The notes beneath the pieces were generated by a model. That model was not told where the DNA came from. It was given only the letters and a program-made list of their open reading frames with translations, and made no database searches. 64,000 nucleotides of DNA from Undibacterium sp. YM2 (GTDB lineage: Bacteria > Pseudomonadota > Gammaproteobacteria > Burkholderiales > Burkholderiaceae_D), in assembly GCF_009937975.1 (NCBI RefSeq), contig NZ_AP018441.1, positions 6,420,813-6,484,812 of the forward strand, in the 5' to 3' direction. Below are positions 53,907-63,584 of this stretch, one piece after another (positions within the stretch are counted from its first letter, which is position 1; every line of letters starts with the position of its first letter). The translations under genes were made by a program, and so were the position numbers.

Positions 53907-54833
53907 TTACACCATCACCTTGGCCGAAGCCTCCGCCACTATCCTTCGTAACCATTGCACCTCCGCCGCCGCATGCGCGCGTTCATGCCAGAGCATGAAA
54001 AACTTCATCTTGGGCACGGTAATCGGCATGGGCAAGACTTCTATCGGCCAGTCTTTCGCGCATTGCACGGCGAAGCTGCGGCTGGTGGTGAAGATGAGAT
54101 CGGTGCGTGAGAGTACATAGGGCACCATGCCGAAGTAGGGGATGGTCATCTGTATCTTGCGCTTCAGCCCCTGCTCTGCGAGTGCGCTATCGATGATACT
54201 GCGATGCCCCATCATGTAGGGTGTGGGGGCCAGATGCGCCATTTCCAGATAATATTTAATCGACAAACCCTTGCTGACAACCGGGTGTTTGCGATTCACC
54301 ATGCACACCACTTCATCTTCAAACAATTGCGCCAGATGCAGGTGCGGTGGCAAGTCTGGCCAGTTGCCGATGACGCAATCAAGTTCGCCACTTTCGAGAC
54401 CTGCTGCATAATCAAAACCGGCATTCAGGGCATGTACGGTCAGGCCAGCATTCGGTGCCTGCTCGCGCAGTTTTTCAATAATGAGAGGAATCAGCAGGGC
54501 GCTCAGGTAATCCGGTGCACCTAGCTGGAATATACGCTGGCTAGAGGCAGGCATGAAAGCCGGTGCCGGGCTGGCGATGCTTTCCAGTACGTTCAAACCC
54601 TGGCGGGCAAGCAACAAGAGTTCTTCACCACGCTCGGTCGCGGTCATGCCATTCTTGCCACGCACCAGGATGGCGTCGCCCGTGATTTCACGCAGGCGTT
54701 TCAGCATATTGCTGATGGCGGGTTGTGATTGCCCCAGCTTCATCGCGGTGCGGGTGACGCTGCGCTCGGTCAGCAGGGTATGCAAGACACGCAAGAGATT
54801 GGTGTCGAGCTGATCGACCAGGCGCTGGTTCAT
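53907..54833 (-). CDS. LysR-family transcriptional regulator
   Basis: 308 residues. The HTH is DTNLLRVLHTLLTERSVTRT and MKLGQSQPAISNMLKRLREI, the form of the NodD/PcpR-like LysR subgroup, which has the LDTNLL opening. The C-terminal sensor domain begins near residue 95. Its ATG overlaps the stop of the glutamine amidotransferase gene by 4 bp, so the two are translated together. Target genes are unknown. Confidence 0.92.
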   Translation of the reverse strand: MNQRLVDQLDTNLLRVLHTLLTERSVTRTAMKLGQSQPAISNMLKRLREITGDAILVRGKNGMTATERGEELLLLARQGLNVLESIASPAPAFMPASSQRIFQLGAPDYLSALLIPLIIEKLREQAPNAGLTVHALNAGFDYAAGLESGELDCVIGNWPDLPPHLHLAQLFEDEVVCMVNRKHPVVSKGLSIKYYLEMAHLAPTPYMMGHRSIIDSALAEQGLKRKIQMTIPYFGMVPYVLSRTDLIFTTSRSFAVQCAKDWPIEVLPMPITVPKMKFFMLWHERAHAAAEVQWLRRIVAEASAKVMV

Positions 54834-55621
54834 GCCACAACCCCTGGCTGGGGCAAAGCCAATACATCACCATCCACAAACACCAGCATCTGGCCAGCTT
54901 CACACTGGGTCCAGCTTTCATTCGTGGTCAATGGTTCGGTAACGATGATGGCGACCTTGTCGGCAGGCGTAGTGACCTGAGAAAAATCCACAGCCACATC
55001 TTCATCCGTCAAGGCGGCTGTACTGAAGGGATGCTGGCGCACGATGTAGTAGAGTTTGGTCGAACAATGGGTGAACAGGGCCTCACCATTCGACAGCATC
55101 ATGTTGAAAGTGCCATAGCTGGCAATCTCTGCGGTGATCTCATGCATGAATAGCGCCAGTTGTTGCACCGATGGCAATTGCTCACCAAAATGCCGGCGCA
55201 TGCGTTGCAGCAAATAGCAAAATGCCCGCTCACTGTCAGTATTGCCAACTGGCTGGAAACTGCCATCGAGCACAGGCGCAAATTCCTTCAAATCGCCATT
55301 ATGGGCAAATACCCAGTAACGTCCCCAGCATTCACGCACAAAAGGGTGACAGTTTTCCAGGCTGACCTGGCCCTGCGTGGCCTTGCGTATGTGGGCGATG
55401 ACGTTCCTGGATTTGATGGGATAACGTTTGATGAGCTCAGCCACCGGTGACTCTACCGCTGACTGGTGATCAACAAACAGGCGTACACCGCTGCCTTCAA
55501 AGAAAGCGATACCCCAGCCGTCCTTGTGCTCGTCCGTCAAACCGCCGCGTGTTGCAAACCCGGTAAAACTGAAAACGATATCAGTCGGGGTATTGCAGTT
55601 CATTCCTAGTAATTGACACAT
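54830..55621 (-). CDS. Class II glutamine amidotransferase, YafJ-like
   Basis: 263 residues from ATG 55621. This start puts Cys at position 2, the obligatory N-terminal nucleophile of Ntn amidotransferases (MCQLLGMNC), so the longer frame to 55666 is excluded. DGWGIAFFEG, RKATQGQVSLENCHPF, WVFAHNGDL and VGNTDSERAF are the glutaminase core. Glutamine hydrolysis is expected, but there is no synthase domain and the acceptor is unknown. It is cotranscribed with the downstream LysR gene (ATGA overlap). Confidence 0.93.
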   Translation of the reverse strand: MCQLLGMNCNTPTDIVFSFTGFATRGGLTDEHKDGWGIAFFEGSGVRLFVDHQSAVESPVAELIKRYPIKSRNVIAHIRKATQGQVSLENCHPFVRECWGRYWVFAHNGDLKEFAPVLDGSFQPVGNTDSERAFCYLLQRMRRHFGEQLPSVQQLALFMHEITAEIASYGTFNMMLSNGEALFTHCSTKLYYIVRQHPFSTAALTDEDVAVDFSQVTTPADKVAIIVTEPLTTNESWTQCEAGQMLVFVDGDVLALPQPGVVA

Positions 55622-55888
55622 GATGCATATAGTGAAAACAGTTTGTCCATACCTTACCATAGGCAAACCCGCTTATTATTCCCATCTACATAAGATTTTT
55701 GATGATCCTTATGCAAATTGTGCGCGAATTTGCCATCAAAACAACGCTGTCGCTCTGGTATCTTGCTGATGTAGGATCTGGTGCGCTCATCTCTGGCAAG
55801 CGAATGTCGCTTTAATGGTGCCCGTGGTAAATGTTTTACATTTTGACCGTGGACTAAGTTGATATTGAAGCCGATAATAATCTGTGAG

Positions 55889-55902
55889 ACCTGATATCAG
55901 GT
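55889..55902. promoter_or_regulatory. 14-bp perfect palindrome
   Basis: ACCTGATATCAGGT lies 20 bp before the start of the small membrane protein gene. Possible operator; may also be the loop-free base of a hairpin. The 300-bp region 55622-55921 contains nothing else I can identify. Confidence 0.4.
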
Positions 55903-55921
55903 GAACAAAGGATGGATAATC

Positions 55922-56257
55922 ATGCACAATTTCAGCACTGATGCCTTATTGCTGGCAGTCCCTGAATTAAAGGATGTTGCGCCCAAACACTATCCCGAAT
56001 TGGTGTTACTGGCAGCGCAGAAAACATTCAAGACACCCAAGCCATTCTGGCGTGAATTCCTGACAGGCTTGACAATATTTGCGGCTGTTTATCTGTCCAA
56101 CCGTATCGCTGCTCCAGACTCGATATGGATCAGCTGCGTGCTGACGGTGGGCCTGGCTCTTGTTTCCATGTTTGCGATAGACCTGGTGTACTTCCGCAAG
56201 TTAAAGCCTGCGATCATAGACCGCCTTGCCAAGATCAAGCTGGGCACAAAGGAATAA
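55922..56257 (+). CDS. Small two-helix membrane protein
   Basis: 111 residues from ATG 55922 behind AAGGA (the frame also opens at GTG 55901). A polar N-terminal part of about 45 residues is followed by two membrane segments, about 48-65 and 70-90 (LTGLTIFAAVYLSNRIAAPD, ISCVLTVGLALVSMFAIDLV), then a basic tail. I recognise no family. It is convergent with the ArsR gene. Confidence 0.6.
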   Translation: MHNFSTDALLLAVPELKDVAPKHYPELVLLAAQKTFKTPKPFWREFLTGLTIFAAVYLSNRIAAPDSIWISCVLTVGLALVSMFAIDLVYFRKLKPAIIDRLAKIKLGTKE

Positions 56258-56305
56258 GCCGAATAAACCAAATAAGCCGAATAAGCGAAGCTCAGGCTTC
56301 CAGCC

Positions 56306-57076
56306 TCAGGTTTTTATGGCAAACACTTTTTGAAACTCACGTTTGCCCTTGCTGGTCAGTGCCAGTGCCCGGCTATCAAGATCACGCTCCAGCCAGGCGC
56401 GGTTCAGCAGCAAATTCAATAAAGCCGCGCCCAAAGCACCACCCAGATGTGGTGTGCGCTCACTCCAGTCCAGGCAGGAACAGGCGAAACGCCGTCTGGC
56501 CTTGCGGGTGGCAGCAATATCCAGCCCCAGTTCTTCCAGGCCTTTGCTGCCTGCTGTTGTCAATTCATAAGCGGTTTCTTCACCTTCCACGGGCCTGATC
56601 CAGGCTTGCTGCATGAGGTAATCATGCACACCCACGGCTACTTCACCTGCCATGTGGTCATAGCAGGTACGCGCCTTGCGCAGGCGGTCTGGTGTATTTG
56701 GTACAAAGCGTGACTTGGGCAAACCGGCGATCAGTAACAAAGATTCCAGTGCAATCGCCACTTCATTACTGGCAAGCTGGTAATAGCGGTGCTTGCCCTG
56801 CGCCACCACATTCACCAGATGCTGTTCCAGCAATTTGCTCAAGTGCACACTGGCAGTAGAGGGGCTGACCTCGGCCACGGCAGCCAGCTCGGTACTGGTA
56901 CGGGCGCGCCCGTCCATCAGGCTGCACAGCATGCGCGAGCGCGCAGGCTCGGCAATGGCACCGGCCAGCTTGGCTAACTGGGTGTCGGCGTATTCTATAT
57001 TGGTGGAATTTTCTACATTCATAGTTTGATGGTAAGCGAATTGTTCAATGCAAACAAGTCCTATACTGCGTTTCAT
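56306..57076 (-). CDS. ArsR-family winged-helix regulator
   Basis: 256 residues from ATG 57076, or 238 from ATG 57022 (MNVENSTNIEY); the sequence does not decide, though the shorter form matches the family better. The HTH is LAGAIAEPARSRMLCSLMDG, then EVSPSTASVHLSKLLEQHLV and the wing QGKHRYYQL. The C-terminal half is long (about 140 residues) with CSCLDWSERTPHLGGALGAA, the type found in larger ArsR proteins that sense small molecules rather than metals. It is divergent from the P450 gene and probably controls it. Confidence 0.88.
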   Translation of the reverse strand: MKRSIGLVCIEQFAYHQTMNVENSTNIEYADTQLAKLAGAIAEPARSRMLCSLMDGRARTSTELAAVAEVSPSTASVHLSKLLEQHLVNVVAQGKHRYYQLASNEVAIALESLLLIAGLPKSRFVPNTPDRLRKARTCYDHMAGEVAVGVHDYLMQQAWIRPVEGEETAYELTTAGSKGLEELGLDIAATRKARRRFACSCLDWSERTPHLGGALGAALLNLLLNRAWLERDLDSRALALTSKGKREFQKVFAIKT

Positions 57077-57109
57077 TACTTAGCTACCAAACTTAGCATC
57101 AAGCTTGCC

Positions 57110-58315
57110 ATGACACAGAAAATCTCTATCCTGAATGCCGCTTGCCATCCAGATCCCTATCCGTATTACGCCAGCCTGCGTGCAGGGCCGGCGCTGGTTT
57201 TTGATACCGAACTCAAATGCTGGATTGCCAGCCGGGCTGCCGTCGTGCAGCAAGTGCTGGAATCCCCCGCTTGCGCCGTCAGGCCGGTGACAGAACCCGT
57301 GCCGCGCAATATTGCGGGTGGCACAGCGGGAGAAATATTTTCACATCTGGTACGCATGAATGAAGGCCAGGCGCATGCAGTGCCAAAACAAGTCATACAA
57401 AGCTCGCTAAGCAAGCTCGATTTGTCTGGCATAACAGCGTATACGCGCCAGCATGCTGCCGAGCTCGCCAGCAAATATGATCTCACTACCGGAAACGGGC
57501 TGACGCAATATCTGTTCAATTTACCCGTTCATGTCATGGGCAATGTATTGGGATTTGAAGAAGATGCTTTGCCCGATCTGGCAAACTGGATGGCCGATTT
57601 CGTGCGCTGCCTTTCTCCCTTGAGTACAACAGAACAAATTGACACTGCACATGCGGCGGCCAAAGCTTTGCAAAATAGCTTCCGCCAAATGCTGCAAGAC
57701 AGCCAGGCAAAGCCAGACGGATTTTTGGCAGGCTTGCAAAACGAAGCTGAGCTATGTGGCTGGCAGCATGCTGACGGCATTTTGTCCAACCTCATAGGCT
57801 TGCTGTCGCAAACTTACGAAGCCACTGCCGGCCTGGCTGGCAACAGCCTCACCGCATTGCAAACTCACTCTGACATACTGAAAAGCCTGCGTGAGGCTGG
57901 GGCTGACTTGCCACAAAAATTAAACCAACTGATAGCCGAGGTGGCACGCCATGACGCATCGGTACAAAACACCAGACGCTTCGTCACTCAGGCTTGCGAA
58001 ATCGCTGGTCAAAACCTGCAAGCAGGCGATGTCATCGTCGTCTTGCTGGCGGCTGCCAATCGAGATGCGGAAGTCAATCCTGATCCTGATGCCTTGCAGC
58101 TGAGCAGGCCAGACAGAAAAGTTTTCACTTTTGGCCACGGTCGCCACGCCTGCCCTGGTCAGCACATTGCAGAACAAATCACAACCAGTTGTCTGCATCA
58201 CTTGCTGAATATGCCTGCATTTGATTTCTCTGTACTGCGCTGGACATACCGGCCTTCACTGAATGGCCGCATTCCCGTTTTTACCCACAACATACAAAAT
58301 CAGGAGACCCCATGA
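57110..58315 (+). CDS. Cytochrome P450
   Basis: 402 residues from ATG 57110. The heme-ligand motif is FGHGRHACPG with C348. A candidate ExxR (EVAR, in LIAEVARHDASVQNTRRF) is in the K-helix position. The I-helix region (LIGLLSQTYEATAGLAGNSL) has a T in the usual oxygen-activation area but lacks the typical AGxxT order, so activity may be unusual. It is soluble, with no membrane anchor, of the bacterial class I type needing ferredoxin; none is encoded nearby. It overlaps the next gene by 4 bp (ATGA), so the two are coupled. Confidence 0.9.
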   Translation: MTQKISILNAACHPDPYPYYASLRAGPALVFDTELKCWIASRAAVVQQVLESPACAVRPVTEPVPRNIAGGTAGEIFSHLVRMNEGQAHAVPKQVIQSSLSKLDLSGITAYTRQHAAELASKYDLTTGNGLTQYLFNLPVHVMGNVLGFEEDALPDLANWMADFVRCLSPLSTTEQIDTAHAAAKALQNSFRQMLQDSQAKPDGFLAGLQNEAELCGWQHADGILSNLIGLLSQTYEATAGLAGNSLTALQTHSDILKSLREAGADLPQKLNQLIAEVARHDASVQNTRRFVTQACEIAGQNLQAGDVIVVLLAAANRDAEVNPDPDALQLSRPDRKVFTFGHGRHACPGQHIAEQITTSCLHHLLNMPAFDFSVLRWTYRPSLNGRIPVFTHNIQNQETP

Positions 58316-58656
58316 TAGCCGTGATTTTTGAAGTCATCCCGCATGCAGAAAACAGGCAGGAATACCTGGATATCGCAGCAAGGCTTGCACCTTTACTCAG
58401 GGAGATGGATGGCTTTATTTCCATAGAACGTTTCCAGAGCCTGGTTGATCCCGGCAAGATTTTGTCCCTGTCATTCTGGCGTGATGAAGCAGCAGTCGCC
58501 ATCTGGCGCAATACCGAAGAACACCGGGCAGCACAGTCGCAAGGGCGCGGTCACGTCTTTGCAGACTATCGTCTGCGCATCGCATCGGTAGTACGCGACT
58601 ATGGTTTGCTGGAACGTGAACAGGCACCGGCAGACAGCCGCCATGTACATGGCTAA
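58312..58656 (+). CDS. Antibiotic biosynthesis monooxygenase (ABM) family protein
   Basis: 114 residues, a single ferredoxin-like ABM domain. MIAVIFEVIPHAENRQEYLD, MDGFISIERFQSL and ILSLSFWRDEAAVAIWRNT are typical. Members include small cofactor-free monooxygenases and heme-degrading enzymes, but many are of unknown role. It starts inside the P450 stop (ATGA overlap) and is followed 22 bp later by the DUF6058-like gene. Confidence 0.87.
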   Translation: MIAVIFEVIPHAENRQEYLDIAARLAPLLREMDGFISIERFQSLVDPGKILSLSFWRDEAAVAIWRNTEEHRAAQSQGRGHVFADYRLRIASVVRDYGLLEREQAPADSRHVHG

Positions 58657-58678
58657 TCAAACTCATCAGGAACTCACC

Positions 58679-59383
58679 ATGTCAGCGCTTGATCTTTACC
58701 TGAAAAAACACTACTTGAACAAAGCACAGTTTGCTGTTGCCTGCCTATGCAAAGAGACTGATATTGAGGCGCTGATACAGGCACAGCTATTAGCTGCACC
58801 GTCCTACGTCGTCACTGACAATGCAAAAATCCTGTCTGCTGTTTTTGGTGAGATGGATGCAGTCAATACCAGCGCTGGCGCTTATTTTCATCCGGCCAAT
58901 GTCATCTGGCATACGCAAGTACTGCAGCTTATCGACCAGCATGGGCGAGATGCCGCACCAGCTATCCTGAAAGAAAATTTCATCAGGGACTTCATTGCTG
59001 CGCTGACCGAGATGCACCACACCACATGGCGTCTGGAGGATTGTTTTACTGCCGACGACCAACCTATAGTTTCTGGCCTCATGCAACGCGCAGAATTTTC
59101 ATGGCAGCATTTTTTACTGGGCACCTTTGGCCTTTGTGTCACCCATCCTGTTTCTGTGTCAGCGATAGTGCGTAAAGAAATACTGCAGGAAAAACTCGCC
59201 CATCTTAGCGACAATGGCAACAAGGAAAATTTTACTTCTGCCGAAGCAAAAGCATTGCTGCCTGTTGTTGATGCTTTTGCAGAAGCCGCTATGTGGTTTT
59301 CACCAGCAGAATATCCGCGTTGCAGCCGCAAACGGTTGGTGGATGATTTACGGCCACGCCTGCTAGCTGCCATGGCGGCATAA
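58679..59383 (+). CDS. DUF6058-like protein
   Basis: 234 residues from ATG 58679 behind CAGGA; a frame is open further upstream but overlaps the monooxygenase gene. The protein is helical and soluble. LDLYLKKHYLNKAQFAVACL, DIEALIQAQLLAAPSYVVTD and FIRDFIAALTEMHHTTWRLE match my recollection of DUF6058, a family seen next to natural-product genes. The function is unknown. It is the last gene of the P450-ABM-DUF6058 operon. The family name is from memory. Confidence 0.7.
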   Translation: MSALDLYLKKHYLNKAQFAVACLCKETDIEALIQAQLLAAPSYVVTDNAKILSAVFGEMDAVNTSAGAYFHPANVIWHTQVLQLIDQHGRDAAPAILKENFIRDFIAALTEMHHTTWRLEDCFTADDQPIVSGLMQRAEFSWQHFLLGTFGLCVTHPVSVSAIVRKEILQEKLAHLSDNGNKENFTSAEAKALLPVVDAFAEAAMWFSPAEYPRCSRKRLVDDLRPRLLAAMAA

Positions 59384-59420
59384 ATGATGGGCAAGTTGTC
59401 CGTCCTACCTGCCCTATTTC

Positions 59421-60827
59421 TTATTTACCTATACAGAATCGCGAGAAAATCACACCCAGCAAATCGTCAGACGTAAATTCACCCGTGATGCTGTTCAGGC
59501 GGTCTTGCGTCAAACGCAGTTCTTCAGCAAACAAATCCAGTGATTGGTCATTTTGCGCTGCGTATTCTGCTGCGTTTTGCAGATGTTCATGCGCATGCTT
59601 GAGGGCGATCAAGTGGCGTTCACGTGCCAGGTACAGCGACTCACCTGTCTGCTCCCAACCGGCAATGCGCAGCAATTCCTTGCGCAGCAAATCTATGCCT
59701 ATGTGTTCATGTGCGGACAGATAAATATGCGTCGCATCTGACATTTCATCAACGCTGGCATGGTGGCCGGACAAATCTATTTTGTTCCAGATACGTATGA
59801 CTGGTACGCCTTCCGGGAAGCGGGCAACGATGGCATCGTCAGCACGGGTAGGGCCGCGGCTGGCATCAAGCAAATGCAGGATGACATCGGCCTTTTCCAC
59901 TTCTGCCCAGGTGCGTTCTATGCCTATGCGTTCTACCGTATCAATGGCATTGGCGACCTGGCCTTCTTCAACTTCATCATGCTCATGGCGTATGCCTGCA
60001 GTATCGATGATGTTGAGGGGTATGCCTTCGATATGGATAGTCTCGGTCACCTTGTCGCGGGTAGTGCCAGCGATGGGCGTAACTATAGCGACGTCATCAC
60101 CAGCCAAAACATTGAGCAAAGATGATTTGCCGACATTAGGCTGGCCTGCCAGTACCACATTCAAACCGGCGCGCAACAAGGCCCCCTGGGCTGCCTGCTC
60201 AAACACTTTTTGCAAGGCAGTTTGTATCGTCGCCAACTGGCCGCGGGCATTCGATTTTTCGAGGAAGTCGATTTCTTCTTCCGGAAAATCTAGTGTCGCC
60301 TCCACCAGCATGCGCAAGTGCACGACTTTTTCTACCAGTGCATGAATAACTTTGGAAAAAGCGCCGGACAGCGATTGCGATGCCGATTTGGCTGCCGCCT
60401 CAGTCGATGCCTCGATCAGATCAGACACGGCTTCAGCCTGCGCCAGGTCCAGCTTGTCATTCAAGAAGGCACGCTGGGTAAATTCACCCGGTTCCGCCAG
60501 CCGCAAACCTGCATCCTTGCCTGCTTCCAGGCAGCGTGACAGCAGCATTTGCATGACGACCGGGCCGCCATGGCCTTGCAGTTCCAGCACATCTTCACCG
60601 GTATAAGAATGCGGTGCCTTGAAATAAATCGCTATGCCCTGGTCAATGACCGTGCCATCCGCCTGGGTAAACGGCAGGTAACTGGCATGACGTGGCTTGA
60701 ATTGGGTAGTGCCAAACAAGGCAGTGACGACAGGCGCAAGGTCCTTGCCGGAAATGCGCACTACACCTATGCCACCACGCCCTGGGGCGGTGGCAATGGC
60801 AGCGATGGGAATGGGTTCGTAGATCAT
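59421..60827 (-). CDS. mnmE: tRNA modification GTPase MnmE (TrmE)
   Basis: 468 residues. An N-terminal formyl-THF-binding domain ([20 protein letters not shown]) and a helical domain surround a G domain with GQPNVGKSS (K234), [12 protein letters not shown] (K-loop), [10 protein letters not shown] and NKID. It ends with the signature C-x-G-K (CIGK, 465-468). With MnmG it installs the cmnm5U34 modification on tRNA wobble uridines. It is the outermost gene here of the origin-proximal block and reads in the same direction as yidC. Confidence 0.97.
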   Translation of the reverse strand: MIYEPIPIAAIATAPGRGGIGVVRISGKDLAPVVTALFGTTQFKPRHASYLPFTQADGTVIDQGIAIYFKAPHSYTGEDVLELQGHGGPVVMQMLLSRCLEAGKDAGLRLAEPGEFTQRAFLNDKLDLAQAEAVSDLIEASTEAAAKSASQSLSGAFSKVIHALVEKVVHLRMLVEATLDFPEEEIDFLEKSNARGQLATIQTALQKVFEQAAQGALLRAGLNVVLAGQPNVGKSSLLNVLAGDDVAIVTPIAGTTRDKVTETIHIEGIPLNIIDTAGIRHEHDEVEEGQVANAIDTVERIGIERTWAEVEKADVILHLLDASRGPTRADDAIVARFPEGVPVIRIWNKIDLSGHHASVDEMSDATHIYLSAHEHIGIDLLRKELLRIAGWEQTGESLYLARERHLIALKHAHEHLQNAAEYAAQNDQSLDLFAEELRLTQDRLNSITGEFTSDDLLGVIFSRFCIGK

Positions 60828-60914
60828 GTTGAAATTCTATCTGTGCTTGCACACTATGAGTGCAAATTAGTCTGTGGGTTTGTGACGGAAATGCGACAGG
60901 GCGTTATGAATATC

Positions 60915-61015
60915 GTAGGTTGGGCTACGGGGTATCAGCCCAACACTGGGCGTGTAATTAACGTATACGAATGTTGAAGCTGAGTGTTGGGCTGATAAGG
61001 CGTAGCCCAACCTAC
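60915..61015. repeat. Dispersed palindromic repeat (GTAGGTTGGGCT family)
   Basis: Forward arm GTAGGTTGGGCTACGGGG from 60915 and reverse arm ending AGCCCAACCTAC at 61015, so the whole 101 bp could fold. It matches the element at 14229-14403. It fills the gap between mnmE and yidC, where no gene is present. Confidence 0.75.
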
Positions 61016-61060
61016 GAGCTAGATCAACCTCCGTTGGAGCATGTCTTTGCAAAAAACAAA

Positions 61061-61088
61061 AAAGCCCGCAAGCAAACTTGCGGGCTTT
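61061..61088 (-). terminator. Terminator of the rpmH-yidC operon
   Basis: AAAGCCCGCAAG pairs perfectly with CTTGCGGGCTTT around CAAA; on the minus strand it is followed by a T-run. It lies 23 bp after the yidC stop. Confidence 0.9.
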
Positions 61089-61110
61089 CTCATTTGCTCA
61101 ATCTTGACGC

Positions 61111-62784
61111 TTAAGCCTTATGCTCTGGCGGTATCAATTTATTGTTGATGACCCATTGCTGTGCAATCGACAAGATATTGTTCACCACCCAATACAATAC
61201 CAAACCAGACGGGAAGAAGAAGAACATGACCGAGAATGCCAGTGGCATGAACATCATCATCTTCGCCTGCACTGGATCAGCCGGGGCCGGGTTCAGCTTG
61301 GTTGTGATGAACATGGAAATCGCATACACCACAGGCAAAATATACCAAGGGTCAGGAGAAGTCAGATCGGTGATCCAGCCCACCCATGGTGCGCCGCGCA
61401 TTTCCACGCTGGCTTGCAAGACCCAGTACAGCGCCAAAAAGATAGGCATCTGTATCAGGATAGGGAAGCAGCCACCGAGAGGATTGATTTTCTCGGTTTT
61501 GTACAACTCCATCATGGCCTGGTTCATTTTTTGCGGATCGTTTTTGAAACGTTCACGCACAGCCTGCATCTTCGGTGTCACCACCTTCATTTTTGCCATA
61601 CTGCGATAACCGGCAGCCGACAAGGGGAACAAAGCCAGTTTGATCGCGATCGTGAAGACCACGATAGTCCAGCCCCAGTTACCCAGCATTTTGTGGATTT
61701 GTTCCATGACCCAGAACAAAGGCTTGGCGATGATAGTCAATACACCATAGTCCTTGACCAGTTCAAAGCCAGGGGCAATTGCTTCCAGCTTCGCAGATTC
61801 TTGCGGGCCGGAATACAGATGCGCATTCATGCTGACGGTTGCGCCTGGTGCGACCGTGCCCATAGGCAAGACATTACCTACTGCATACAGATTGGTATCA
61901 ACCTGTTTCGTGAAAATTTCGCGCTTGACCTTGTCTTGCGGGATGAAAGAAGACACAAAGAAATGCTGCAACATCGCTACCCAGCCATTGTCCGATGCTT
62001 TGGCATGGCCGTCAGTACCCTTGGCGATTTTTTCAAAATCCAGTTTCTGGAATTTTTCTGCTTCTGTATATACAGCTGGCGCATAGAATTCACCGCTGCC
62101 AGAGAACATGCCGCCACTTTCAGGCTTGGTGCCGTCATGTAACAGTTGCAGATACAGAGATGGCGTGACTGCTGCCGTGCCAGTATTGCTCACATCATGA
62201 CGCACATCGATCAGGTACTCCCCTTTTTTGAAGGTATAAGTCTTGGTCAGCTTGACACCACCTTGCTCGGCATCCAGTACCAGTTGTACCTGGTTACCAC
62301 CTTCCAGGGTGCGGACACCTGGCCTGGCGATGAAGCCGGATTTGTGGTTAGGGAAAGGGCCACCCAGCAAACCAGTCTGCGCCAGATAAGTACGTTTGGC
62401 CGAGTTATCGAACAGAACCATGTTTTTTGTATGGTCTGTGCCATCTTTATGCTTCAGCAATTCCAGCTTTTTGAGCTCGCCACCGATGGTATCAATATCT
62501 GCCTTGATGACATCAGTAGTGATGGTGATGGTTTCGCTCTTGATGACAGGGGCAGCATCTGTACCCGCTGTTGCCGCAGCAGCCACGGCACTTGCACTGC
62601 CCGCTGCACCGGAGGCACTGGCAGTATTACTGGCAGAAGCGCTGGCTGAAGCAGAAGCACTGGCCACTTTCGGTGGTGGCGGGGCAAAGATAGACGGCTT
62701 GCCGCTATACACGCCCCAACCATTCCAGAGCATGATCAGCGCGAAAGAGAAAATTACCCACAGGACGGTACGTTTGATATCCAT
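61111..62784 (-). CDS. yidC: Membrane protein insertase YidC
   Basis: 557 residues. It has an N-terminal membrane segment, a Ser/Ala-rich tether, a large periplasmic domain (about 70-340) and five conserved C-terminal membrane segments (LGNWGWTIVVFTIAIKLALF, GCFPILIQMPIFLALYWVLQ, then SMFITTKLNPA and the last two helices). It inserts membrane proteins alone or with SecYEG. An unusual Ala/Ser repeat (about residues 41-75) lies between the first helix and the periplasmic domain. The gene starts 9 bp after yidD. Confidence 0.97.
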   Translation of the reverse strand: MDIKRTVLWVIFSFALIMLWNGWGVYSGKPSIFAPPPPKVASASASASASASNTASASGAAGSASAVAAAATAGTDAAPVIKSETITITTDVIKADIDTIGGELKKLELLKHKDGTDHTKNMVLFDNSAKRTYLAQTGLLGGPFPNHKSGFIARPGVRTLEGGNQVQLVLDAEQGGVKLTKTYTFKKGEYLIDVRHDVSNTGTAAVTPSLYLQLLHDGTKPESGGMFSGSGEFYAPAVYTEAEKFQKLDFEKIAKGTDGHAKASDNGWVAMLQHFFVSSFIPQDKVKREIFTKQVDTNLYAVGNVLPMGTVAPGATVSMNAHLYSGPQESAKLEAIAPGFELVKDYGVLTIIAKPLFWVMEQIHKMLGNWGWTIVVFTIAIKLALFPLSAAGYRSMAKMKVVTPKMQAVRERFKNDPQKMNQAMMELYKTEKINPLGGCFPILIQMPIFLALYWVLQASVEMRGAPWVGWITDLTSPDPWYILPVVYAISMFITTKLNPAPADPVQAKMMMFMPLAFSVMFFFFPSGLVLYWVVNNILSIAQQWVINNKLIPPEHKA

Positions 62785-62793
62785 TTGTGTATG

Positions 62794-63090
62794 TCAGGAA
62801 AGGGGAGAAGAATGTCCAGTGTGCTTGCCATCATGGCAGCACTGGGCAGATGTGGGGGTGGTTTGCGATTTTTCACTAGCGGGCGGCACGTTATCCACGC
62901 CACCGGGGTGCCAGGGATGGCATTTGCACAAGCGCTTGCCTGCCAGCAGGCTACCCTTGGCAGCACCGTGTATTTTGATAGCCTCTGCCGCATATTCAGA
63001 GCAACTGGGATAAAAACGACAGTTCTGCCCCAACATAGGACTAATTGCCAGTTTATAAAATCTGAGCAACAGGAGCAGCAGGGTTTTCAT
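62794..63090 (-). CDS. yidD: Membrane protein insertion efficiency factor YidD
   Basis: 98 residues. An amphipathic N-terminus ([20 protein letters not shown]) is followed by the conserved Cys pattern [10 protein letters not shown] and [12 protein letters not shown]. It aids YidC-dependent insertion. The C-terminal tail of about 25 residues is longer than in E. coli-type homologues. It lies between rnpA and yidC in the standard order. Confidence 0.95.
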   Translation of the reverse strand: MKTLLLLLLRFYKLAISPMLGQNCRFYPSCSEYAAEAIKIHGAAKGSLLAGKRLCKCHPWHPGGVDNVPPASEKSQTTPTSAQCCHDGKHTGHSSPLS

Positions 63091-63110
63091 CTCATAGGCC
63101 CTAAGTTCGC

Positions 63111-63545
63111 TTATGTACTACTTACAGGTGACTTATGACTGGCAGGCGCACAAGCCGGTGCCGCAAACAGACGCAAGATTTCCGCCCTGAGCTCACGCTT
63201 GAGCTGGGCGGTCGTTGCCGGCCCCGCCTTGCTGTTAACAGGGCGGGACAGCCGCACGATGCAATCCACATTCAGCAAGGCTGAATGGCGAAATATCTCG
63301 CGGGTGACACGCTTGATGGTATTGCGCGTCACTGCACGTGGCGCAAAACGCTTGGCGGCCACCACACCCAGACGGGCATGCGGCAAATCATTGCTTCTGG
63401 TGTAGAGCACAAAATGCGCCGTCTTTTGCACGGGGCGCAAACGAAAAACGGATGAAAACTCATCCGTTTTAACGATGCGCCTGACGCGGGCAAAATCTGC
63501 GCCGCCTGCACCTGCCTGAACTGGCTCAGTTATATTATTGATCAT
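63111..63545 (-). CDS. rnpA: Ribonuclease P protein component
   Basis: 144 residues, the basic RnpA protein that assists the RNase P RNA in 5' tRNA maturation. [20 protein letters not shown] carries the RNR-type motif, and [18 protein letters not shown] the central strand. N- and C-terminal extensions make it slightly longer than the usual 120 residues. It lies 39 bp downstream of rpmH. Confidence 0.95.
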   Translation of the reverse strand: MINNITEPVQAGAGGADFARVRRIVKTDEFSSVFRLRPVQKTAHFVLYTRSNDLPHARLGVVAAKRFAPRAVTRNTIKRVTREIFRHSALLNVDCIVRLSRPVNSKAGPATTAQLKRELRAEILRLFAAPACAPASHKSPVSST

Positions 63546-63584
63546 GCGAATTCAGCAAGGCTGCGCAGATCAATGAACTGATAA

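Noticed and set aside
61120..62142. 340-codon ORF opposite yidC
   Set aside because: Shadow of yidC; the translation is His/Gln-rich with no domain.
62891..62899. DnaA-box-like TTATCCACG
   Set aside because: Single copy inside the yidD coding sequence; one 9-mer match is not evidence of an origin.
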